From Komagataeibacter nataicola (GTDB lineage: Bacteria > Pseudomonadota > Alphaproteobacteria > Acetobacterales > Acetobacteraceae), in the NCBI RefSeq assembly GCF_003207795.1, contig NZ_NIRT01000023.1, positions 1 to 50,186 on the forward strand: a stretch of 50,186 bases of DNA, read 5' to 3'. A program made the translations under genes and the position numbers. Under the pieces are notes generated by a model. The model did not search any database. It was not told the origin of the DNA and saw nothing but the letters and a program-made list of their open reading frames with translations. Positions 43,965 through 50,186 of the stretch are shown in pieces; within the stretch, counting starts at the first letter, position 1; each line of letters begins with the position of its first letter.

Positions 43965-44684
43965 TCAGTCGTAAATCATGAACAGTTCGTTGCGGTCCGC
44001 CATGTCAGCCAGTTCTTTCATGGTGGAGAAGTGGTAATCCGGCGTGGTCAGCTCGGCTACGGCAATCGTGCCGCCAAACCCGCCCACGGCCTTGCGGCGC
44101 TCGATCCAGCACACGGTGTAGCCAAGGTCACGCCCCACCGAGATGTCATGATACTGGCTTTGCGCCACATGCAGGATCTCGTTCTTAACGATGCCATCAC
44201 GGCTCAGGCGCCCGCGGGCGAAGGCGAAGAACTCGGGGTCCGGCTTTTCGCACAGCGCGTCATCCACCGTGACCGAATCATGGAAAGGCATGCCCAGGGT
44301 CTTTTCCATGCCCTTGAAGGCCCAGCGCTGCGTGTTGGTCATGGCCACGAGCTTGAAGTGCTTGGCCAGGCGGGCCAGGGCATCGACTGAATCAGGGAAG
44401 GCGGGCCAGTCATGGGCAGCCTGGGCAAAGGCCTTTACCTGCTCCGCGCCTTCAGGCAGGCCAAAGCGCGGGGCCAGGGTTTCATAGATGGGCATCAGGT
44501 CATCGGGAAAATTAAGGGTTTCGCCGCGTGCGCGCATTTCGCGGTAAGCGCTCAGGAAGGCTTCGCGCTCCACTTTCGCACCGGCTTCACCACACCGGGT
44601 GTGGATGAAGTTCATCATGCCGGTTTCAAAATCGATCAATGTGCCCACGACATCGAACGTCAGGGCTTTGGGTAAACGCTTCAT
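43965..44684 (-). CDS. HAD type II hydrolase, copy 4
   Basis: 239 residues. LTFDVVGTLIDFETGM (motif I), LVAMTNTQRWAF (motif II), CEKPDPEFFAFARGRLSRDGIV (motif III Lys), ILHVAQSQYHDISV (motif IV). Start at MKRLPKALTF, five bases after GAGGAA. Nearly collinear with copy 1 at 14622 (same length, same SRDGIVK and VCWIERR blocks), so they are recent paralogs. It starts 25 bases after the TonB receptor stop and is almost surely co-transcribed with it. Dehalogenase halide motifs not visible. Confidence 0.82.
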   Translation of the reverse strand: MKRLPKALTFDVVGTLIDFETGMMNFIHTRCGEAGAKVEREAFLSAYREMRARGETLNFPDDLMPIYETLAPRFGLPEGAEQVKAFAQAAHDWPAFPDSVDALARLAKHFKLVAMTNTQRWAFKGMEKTLGMPFHDSVTVDDALCEKPDPEFFAFARGRLSRDGIVKNEILHVAQSQYHDISVGRDLGYTVCWIERRKAVGGFGGTIAVAELTTPDYHFSTMKELADMADRNELFMIYD

Positions 44685-44709
44685 GATATTCCTCAGCCTG
44701 TTGTAGTGA

Positions 44710-47211
44710 TCAGAAACCCGTGGTGAAGGACAGGACGCCAGCAAAGCCGCCGCCAACGTAATACTGCGGCGCGGAGGCAGCGACCTGATGCCCGTTGACC
44801 ACCATGGCCTGCCCGTTGGTCTTGATGCTGCTGGTGCCGGACAGATAGCCGTTATTGCCAATGTTGATCAGGTTCAGCTGGATCTGCGGGTGCTTGGCAT
44901 ACCAGAACGACTTGAACCGGTAGCCCATGTTCATGTTGAACGTTTCGTAGCCGGGGATCGACTCATCGTTCATGAAGGTCGAATACTGTTTGCCGATATA
45001 GTTCATGTTGAACCCGGCAAAGACGGAGCCATTGTCGTAATTCAGGCCCACGGCCACCGTAACTTCGGGTGTATTGACCGCGTTCTTGCCTGCCGTGGGC
45101 ATGTAGACCGTCGTGCCATCGGTGGCGGCGGCCTTCAGGTTATTGTCGATGGTGGCATGTTCATACTGCGCGGAGAGGTATGGGCTGAAGTGATGCCACG
45201 GGCGCAGGCCGATTTCGATCTGGGCGCCGCGCGCGGTCTGGCCACCTGCATCTATGGATTCCGAGATGGCCTGCGTGCCGGAATAGGTTGTCGTGCTGAG
45301 CTGGCGGTGGGTGAAGTTGTAGTTGAACAGGGCAAGCGACAGGTTGACGAAGCCGGTATGGCGGTAGCCGATTTCTTCCCCGATGGCGAACTCAGGCTGC
45401 AGGCCCCTGGCGTGGCGGGTGGAAAGCTGGCCGCTGGAAATGCTGTAGCGGTCCGCGTAGGTCATGATCGAGGCGGGCATGCGGAAGGAAGACGTGCCGT
45501 TGATGTAGATCTGGTCATGAGGCGTGATCTTGTAGCTGGCCATGAACTGCGGCAGGGGTTCGGCCACGCTCTGCCCGGTGCCATATGTCACATCGGGGAT
45601 GGCGTTGGTTTCGCTGCGCGTCACCATGACTTCCTTGAAGCCCGCCGTCAGGGTCAGCCGGTCATGCAGCGCGCGGTAAGTGTCGTTGATGAACAGCGCG
45701 TTGGTCTGCTGGATGAGGTGGATGTTGTAGGTGGAGAGCACCTGCCCGTTCTGGGTCAGGATGGCGTTGCTGCCCCACTGGCCCGATGGCGTGCCATCGC
45801 CATTGGCGGCCTGGTAGCTCTGCGGTTCCGACTGGTCGAAGTAGGAATACCATGCACCGCCCGTCAGGGTGTTGTGGCCCTTGGTCCATGACAGTGCGGC
45901 GTTGATGCCGGAATAGGCGAGGGTATAGGTATCGATCGACCCGGCAAGGATGGAGGAGCCGGTCTGCGCGCCCGTGTTCTGCAGGGTGCCAGCGGGCTGG
46001 CTGCCATAATAGGAGCCGTTGCGGCTCAGGGTCGAAGCGCCGTTGTCGTAACCCCAGGAATAGGTGAAGTAGGGGGTGACATCCAGCGTCAGGCCCTTGG
46101 CCAGCTTGACATTGACCGGTGCGCCCATGGTGATTTTCTTCATGCGGTTTTCTTCAAAACCGTAGTAATTCGCAGGTGAGCTGCCGCCTGGCGTGTCGTT
46201 GTAATTGAAATTGACGCCGTACTGGTTCCACTGCGCCTTGGTGGGCGCGCGCAGGTAGTACTGCTGTGCGTCGTTGTAGGCGAAAACAAGGGAGGCACGG
46301 TTGCCGTCACCCCATTCTTTCAGGAACTTCATATCGACATGATAACGCTTTGTCGCGCCAACGCCGCGCCATTCATCGGCCGTGCGGTCGGAAAAGGACA
46401 CGAAGCCACGGATGCCGGTATGGCCGATCTCGCCGGTATCGAAACGCACGAACTCACGCCGCAGGCTGAAAGAGCCATAGCTGAGATTGACATGACCGCC
46501 CATTTTGCGTGACGGGTCACGCATTTTCACGGACATTTCGCCGCCGACGGCGTTGTATAGCGGGGACTTCGTATCCGGTGAGCCCTGGGTCAGGGTAACG
46601 GATTCAATGTTTTCGTTATCGGATGAAGCAGATGTATAGGGCAGAAGGTAAACCGGGGCTGCTGCCGGTATGCCTTCGAACAGATAGCCGATTTCCTGCT
46701 GGTTCAGGCCGCGAATGGTCAGTCCCTGCTGGTCATCATTGGTGCCCAGCGGGTCATTGCCACCATAAACGACGCCCGGCAGGCTGGCGATCATGGCAAC
46801 CGCGTTGGAGGTCGGGCTCTGTTTTGCAATGAAATCGCGCGTCAGCCCGCTACGGGACTTTGCAATGGTCTGTGGTGGCATGAGGCCGCCGCCCGGCGTG
46901 GTGTTCGTCACCCCGTTTGATGTTGGCGTGCCATGGGTAACATGAATGAATTCCGTCTTGGCCTGCGGTGGCGCGGCGGCGGCAGCAGCCGGGGCGGGCT
47001 TGGCTGTTGTCGTGGTTGTCTTGGCGTGTTGTGACGCGGCGGTTCTGGTGTTTTCTGCCGCATCGGCGCCCGCGCTCATGAAAGGCAGCATGAAAGAGGC
47101 AACGGAAAGAAACAGGAACCTGGATCGTGACCATGCCGGATAACGGAACAGGTCATGTGTACGGACGGTCGTGTGGATACCAACCAATGAGCACAATTTA
47201 TTATCAGTCAT
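44710..47211 (-). CDS. TonB-dependent outer-membrane receptor
   Basis: 833 residues. Long N-terminal lead with a signal (SRFLFLSVASFMLPFMSAGADAA), an Ala/Thr/Pro-rich linker, a possible TonB box at EFIHVTHGTP, then the plug: LPGVVYGGNDPLGTNDDQQGLTIRGLNQQEIGYLFEGIP and GSPDTKSPLYNAVGGEMSVKM. The barrel follows, ending in the aromatic FTTGF expected of outer-membrane proteins. It imports a large or scarce substrate using TonB energy. ATG 47211 is chosen; a GGGGAT precedes it. Co-directional with HAD copy 4, MFS and flavin oxidase, so the ligand may be an amine-containing or chelated compound rather than a siderophore; that is inference. Confidence 0.88.
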   Translation of the reverse strand: MTDNKLCSLVGIHTTVRTHDLFRYPAWSRSRFLFLSVASFMLPFMSAGADAAENTRTAASQHAKTTTTTAKPAPAAAAAAPPQAKTEFIHVTHGTPTSNGVTNTTPGGGLMPPQTIAKSRSGLTRDFIAKQSPTSNAVAMIASLPGVVYGGNDPLGTNDDQQGLTIRGLNQQEIGYLFEGIPAAAPVYLLPYTSASSDNENIESVTLTQGSPDTKSPLYNAVGGEMSVKMRDPSRKMGGHVNLSYGSFSLRREFVRFDTGEIGHTGIRGFVSFSDRTADEWRGVGATKRYHVDMKFLKEWGDGNRASLVFAYNDAQQYYLRAPTKAQWNQYGVNFNYNDTPGGSSPANYYGFEENRMKKITMGAPVNVKLAKGLTLDVTPYFTYSWGYDNGASTLSRNGSYYGSQPAGTLQNTGAQTGSSILAGSIDTYTLAYSGINAALSWTKGHNTLTGGAWYSYFDQSEPQSYQAANGDGTPSGQWGSNAILTQNGQVLSTYNIHLIQQTNALFINDTYRALHDRLTLTAGFKEVMVTRSETNAIPDVTYGTGQSVAEPLPQFMASYKITPHDQIYINGTSSFRMPASIMTYADRYSISSGQLSTRHARGLQPEFAIGEEIGYRHTGFVNLSLALFNYNFTHRQLSTTTYSGTQAISESIDAGGQTARGAQIEIGLRPWHHFSPYLSAQYEHATIDNNLKAAATDGTTVYMPTAGKNAVNTPEVTVAVGLNYDNGSVFAGFNMNYIGKQYSTFMNDESIPGYETFNMNMGYRFKSFWYAKHPQIQLNLINIGNNGYLSGTSSIKTNGQAMVVNGHQVAASAPQYYVGGGFAGVLSFTTGF

Positions 47212-47758
47212 TGCGATCCCCTGAGCGCGTCGTTCGAAACGGAGTGAAGTCGAACCGATGACGGTTTCTTGCTTTCGATACTGCAACATTCTGCCCACAG
47301 AACGGGAAGGGCATACTATCAATTTACATTCCGCAACCAGAACATAATCGCGTTGTTTCGCCTCAAATGAGAGGAAAATGCCGATTCATTATGAAAGTAT
47401 AATAATTGGGAAATTTTTAGACCAATCTGCTGTCTGAAGCGGAGTGAAGGCCGAAAACAAAAGCTAAGGTATTATAAAACAAAAATAAATATGGCACGGA
47501 TGCGTGTTCCCGTTATCGGGGCGGGAAAGGATATTCCGGATTTCATATGCATGAATGAGCATGTGGGTGGGGAATATTACGTTACCTGTATGTAACGATA
47601 TGACACTACCCCCTTACGCGCCGCGTTCGGATTACAGGTTTTATCGGCCCCTTACTTCGGGCAGGCATTCTGGGGCTGCGTGTTGCAACGGGCTCATATT
47701 GGAATTCGTAGTCTGTATCTGGTATTTTGCGTTTCACTGTAGTGAGGAGATATCCGCG
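47212..47758. other. Divergent region between TonB receptor and quinone-oxidoreductase-like gene
   Basis: Very AT-rich from about 47380 to 47490; no gene recognised. GGAGTGAAG occurs twice (47241 and 47441), too short a repeat to interpret. Promoters for both neighbours should lie here. Confidence 0.4.
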
Positions 47759-48766
47759 ATGCCCAGAACGGTTATTGTGCAGCCGCCCGGCGGTTTCGAT
47801 CATGTTGTCATGTCCGACCAGCCCATCCGCGCGCCGGGACAGGGTGAAATCAGGGTCCGGCTGCATGCATCCTCGCTGAACTATCATGATTATGCGGTTG
47901 TCAGCGGCATGTGGGCACCCGCGGCGCGGCGCATTCCCATGGCCGATGGCGCGGGTGAAGTGTTGGAAGTGGGGGCAGGGGTGAGCGAATTCGCACCCGG
48001 TGACCGGGTTGTCAGCACATTCTTCCCCACCTGGCTGGGGGGCGCGCCAGAGGTGATCGGGTTTGCCACGGTGCCGGGCGATGGAGTGGATGGCTATGCG
48101 CGGGAGGAAGTGACCGCGCCAGCCACCTCCTTTACTCATGCGCCACGCGGCTGGTCATATGCCGAGGCGGCGACGCTGACCACGGCAGGGCTGACGGCAT
48201 GGCGCGCGCTGTTTGTTGATGATGCTGTAAAGCCCGGTGATACGGTGCTGGTACAGGGCACGGGCGGCGTGTCGATCTTTGCGCTGCAATTTGCCAAGAT
48301 GGCGGGGGCGACGGTTATCGCCACTTCATCAAGTGCCGCGAAGCTGGAACGCCTGCGCGCCCTTGGCGCGGACCATGTGATCAATTATCGTGAAAACCCG
48401 CAATGGGGTGCCACCGCATGGGAACTGACCGGCGGCAGGGGCGTGGATCATATTATCGAGGTTGGTGGCCCAGCCACGCTGGCGCAGTCGATGGCGGCCA
48501 TCCGGGTGGCGGGCCATATTTCCGTCATCGGCATTCTTACTGGCGTGGCGGGGCAACTGGAAGTGGTGCCCATGCTGCTCAAGCAGTTCCGGCTGCAGGG
48601 CGTTCTGGTGGGCAGTCGGTCAGACCAGAAGGCTATGGTGCGGGCCTTTGAGGGCAGCGGCATCCGTCCGGTCCTTGATCGCAGCTTTGCACTTGAAGAT
48701 ATCGTGGCGGCCTTCCGCTATCAGGAAAGCAACCAGCATTTCGGCAAGATCTGTCTAGAATTCTAA
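47759..48766 (+). CDS. Zinc-independent MDR, quinone-oxidoreductase-like
   Basis: 335 residues: LHASSLNYHDYAVVSGMW in the catalytic domain, PMADGAGEVLEVGAGVSEFAPGDRVVS, TLTTAGLTAWRALF, the NADPH motif DTVLVQGTGGVSIFALQFAKMAGATVIATSSS, and IEVGGPATLAQSMAAIRVAGHISVIG. No structural-zinc cysteine set is present, so it belongs with quinone/alkenal reductases rather than zinc alcohol dehydrogenases. ATG 47759 follows GAGGAG nine bases upstream; the longer frame reads through non-coding sequence. Substrate unknown. Its 3' end touches an IS remnant. Confidence 0.8.
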   Translation: MPRTVIVQPPGGFDHVVMSDQPIRAPGQGEIRVRLHASSLNYHDYAVVSGMWAPAARRIPMADGAGEVLEVGAGVSEFAPGDRVVSTFFPTWLGGAPEVIGFATVPGDGVDGYAREEVTAPATSFTHAPRGWSYAEAATLTTAGLTAWRALFVDDAVKPGDTVLVQGTGGVSIFALQFAKMAGATVIATSSSAAKLERLRALGADHVINYRENPQWGATAWELTGGRGVDHIIEVGGPATLAQSMAAIRVAGHISVIGILTGVAGQLEVVPMLLKQFRLQGVLVGSRSDQKAMVRAFEGSGIRPVLDRSFALEDIVAAFRYQESNQHFGKICLEF

Positions 48767-48768
48767 GG

Positions 48769-48866
48769 CGTGTCGTCAGTTAAACATGATAATAATTGAT
48801 GCGAATGGGATGGCGGCAAGGAATGTGGATTTGAGCCTGTCGTAGCGAGTTGCGACAACTCTAAAG
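48769..48866 (-). mobile_element. IS5-type element, terminal remnant
   Basis: On the minus strand 48866 to 48780 reads RVVATRYDRLKSTFLAAIPF and ends in a stop: the C-terminus of an IS5/IS427-like transposase (family ending ATRYDKLxxNFLAAV). The adjoining GGCGTGTCGTCAGTTAA looks like its terminal repeat. About 100 bases survive; it starts three bases after the preceding gene's stop codon. Confidence 0.6.
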
Positions 48867-48896
48867 TGTCTGACCGAAAATGAGTGGAGTGATTTC

Positions 48897-49146
48897 ATGG
48901 GTTTGCGAGAACCTGGTGAGATCAAGAGGGCCTGGACTGAACTCACCCGCGCGCAGTATCAAAGGGACGACCTGGAGTATGGAGTATGCAAGCGACCTTC
49001 GCGATGCGGAGTGGGCGCTGATTGCACCGCTGATGCCCGAGAAGAAACGACTGGGCAGACCATGATGTACGGATTGGCGCCGGGTCGTGGAGGCGATCCT
49101 CTATATCGTCACGACCGGCTGCTGCCAGTGGCAACATTTGCCATTC
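48897..49146 (+). pseudogene. IS5-family transposase fragment, frameshifted
   Basis: Starts AWTELTRAQYQRDDLEY, continues in another frame YASDLRDAEWALIAPLMPEKKRLGRP, stop, then WRRVVEAILYIVTTGC and QWQHLPF, which is the N-terminal quarter of an IS5-family (IS1031-like) transposase. The first shift comes from a 7-bp tandem duplication, GAGTATG GAGTATG at about 48976-48991; with one copy the frame would read DLEYASDL without a break. It ends where the capsule gene begins. Confidence 0.7.
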
Positions 49147-49848
49147 GCAGCACGTCAGACCGCTACGGGAGCGAAACAGGGGGCGGGGCTGGCATATTCG
49201 GGCCGCCCACCGGCCCGGTCTCGGCCACGCAGTCATACGGGCTGCTCAGCTACCTCAATTCCGCGCCCGCTATCGAAGACCTGACCCAGACGGGCGTGAA
49301 CGTGCGCGTGATGCTGTCATCACCCCGGGCCGATTTTTTCAGCAGGCTTTCATCGCATGCGAAGATCGAGGATGTCGTGGCGGACTGGCACAAGAAGGTG
49401 CGCCTGCAATATGATGTCACCAAAGGCATCATCATGCTCAATACCTATGCCTTTAGCGCCAATGATTCCTATGCGCTGGCCGATGGCGTGCTGCAATTGA
49501 GCGAACGCATGGCCAATACCATTTCGCAGCGCGTCAGTGGCGCTCCGGCGGATCAGACCACGCCTCCGGCGGGCGGGTGGGCTTCTGTCATTGACACCAA
49601 CACCCTCTTGCTTGACCAGATGAAAGAAGCCCAGATCCATTATGACGAAGCCCGCAATACATTGCGTGAGCTGCGCCAGAATGCCGCCAAGCAGAATGCG
49701 TACGTGCTGATCTATGTCCGGCCGGTCAAGGCGGGCGAGGCAACCTTTCCCCATTTATCTGTTTTCCCCGCTGACCGTGACGGGCTGCGCGTTCATCGCA
49801 TGGGCCATTTCGCTTCTGCTTTTCTACGCGCTCCGCGATTCCCGTTAA
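49147..49848 (+). pseudogene. KpsE/CtrB-like capsule export protein, headless and frameshifted
   Basis: After the IS remnant the frame reads STSDRYGSETGGG, YLNSAPAIEDL, PRADFFSRLSS, VRLQYDVTKGIIMLNTYAFSANDSYALADGVLQLSERM and a coiled-coil-like LLLDQMKEAQIHYDEARNTLRELRQ, matching the periplasmic part of capsule polysaccharide co-polymerases that span the inner membrane and link to the ABC exporter. The N-terminal membrane segment is gone. Near 49751-49756 the frame shifts; the C-terminal membrane helix (TVTGCAFIAWAISLLLFYAL) continues one frame over to TAA at 49848. Non-functional as it stands. Confidence 0.65.
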
Positions 49849-49932
49849 GGGAGCGCGAGAGCCTCGTCTTGTTCCATCAGGACCAAACAGGGGTGGCTTA
49901 TGTCAGGCCACCGCAATTTTCTGGAGTATAGA

Positions 49933-50087
49933 ATGCGTATTCTTGTTACCGGCACGGCCGGATTCATCGGTTTCCATGTTGCCCAGCGCCTGCTGCGCGA
50001 GGGCCATGAGGTTACCGGCATTGATGGCATGACCGCCTATTACGATGTAACGCTCAAGCAGAAGCGCCATGCGATGCTGCGGGAATT
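49933..50087 (+). pseudogene. NAD-dependent sugar-nucleotide epimerase, N-terminal fragment
   Basis: About 50 residues: [20 protein letters not shown] (Rossmann TGxxGFIG), then [25 protein letters not shown], the opening of UDP-glucuronate 4-epimerase/capsule-type epimerases. The coding match stops at about 50087, where an IS256-family end begins, and the frame hits a stop at 50100. Lies 84 bases after the kpsE-like fragment, consistent with a capsule cluster. Confidence 0.7.
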
Positions 50088-50186
50088 GGGACTATCCTGA
50101 ATTTTGTGCGGTGTGGTGATAAATTGCTCGAAGAGGAGCCCCCGCATGAGCATTGATAAAGACCTCCTGGACCGCCTGATGGAAGG
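50088..50186 (+). mobile_element. IS256-family element, left end (continues past window)
   Basis: From about GGGACTATCCTGAATTTTG the sequence turns into an IS256-type end, followed by GAGGAG and an ATG at 50146 that opens MSIDKDLLDRLMEG, the usual start of IS256-family (Transposase_mut) transposases. The remainder is outside the window. Exact terminal repeat not confirmed. Confidence 0.65.
50146..50186 (+). CDS. IS256-family transposase, 5' end (partial)
   Basis: Only the first 13 codons are in the window. MSIDKDLLDRLME matches the common opening of Transposase_mut proteins; ribosome site GAGGAG is at about 50133. The DDE catalytic part lies beyond the window. Confidence 0.6.
   Translation, partial: MSIDKDLLDRLME

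Noticed and set aside
44788-45891. 367-codon plus-strand open frame
   Set aside because: Antisense to the TonB receptor.
47241-47449. Direct repeat GGAGTGAAG
   Set aside because: Only nine bases, two copies 200 bases apart; easily chance.
48897-49931. Single 344-codon ORF
   Set aside because: The frame runs by chance from an IS5 fragment into a kpsE-like fragment and then past its frameshift. It is two pseudogenes, not one protein.

Overview
This GC-rich window looks like the chromosome of an acetic acid bacterium (Acetobacteraceae, probably Komagataeibacter or Gluconacetobacter). That placing is inference. It rests on an alphaproteobacterial rRNA-operon tail (5S end plus initiator tRNA), ketogluconate/gluconate genes (idnO, idnD, gntK), an OprB porin, several IS families and a dispersed hairpin repeat of a type I associate with this family. 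No search was run.

Layout. 1-186: 3' end of an rRNA operon (5S fragment, tRNA-fMet, terminator). 305-1990: debris, namely the 3' end of dnaE2, a decayed IS3-family element and what looks like a gluconate-permease fragment. 2.4-4.4 kb: idnO and idnD, convergent around strong hairpins. 4.6-7.3 kb: a short-chain acyl-responsive XRE regulator divergent from a half-length, degenerate acetyl-CoA-synthetase-like ORF, with a perfect palindrome between them. 7.5-13.3 kb: a sugar-acid module (Gfo/Idh oxidoreductase, MHS-type symporter, FAH-family hydratase, 2-hydroxyacid dehydrogenase, OprB porin), followed by gluconokinase.

14.6-48.8 kb is dominated by amine, amino-acid and aldehyde metabolism. It holds a Tat-exported spermidine-dehydrogenase-like flavoprotein, a GABA/amino-acid permease, a class III amine aminotransferase with an Lrp regulator, an HcnABC/opine-oxidase-like [2Fe-2S]/FAD trio, an aldehyde dehydrogenase, an M20 amidohydrolase, a tartrate/D-malate-type dehydrogenase, a complete oligopeptide/opine-type ABC importer, a succinate-semialdehyde dehydrogenase, a double GNAT acetyltransferase, a GhrA-type reductase, a PuuB-like flavin oxidase, an MFS transporter and a TonB-dependent receptor. 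Four HAD type II proteins are scattered among them. Reasonable reading: amines, opine-like or N-acyl amino compounds are taken up (receptor, ABC, APC, MFS), deacylated or deaminated (M20, flavin oxidases, aminotransferase), and the resulting aldehydes and hydroxy/keto acids enter central metabolism (two ALDHs, TtuC-like, GhrA-like). The exact substrate cannot be read from sequence.

48.8-50.2 kb is a decayed capsule locus: two IS5-type remnants, a headless and frameshifted kpsE-like gene, and a sugar-nucleotide epimerase cut by the start of an IS256-family element.
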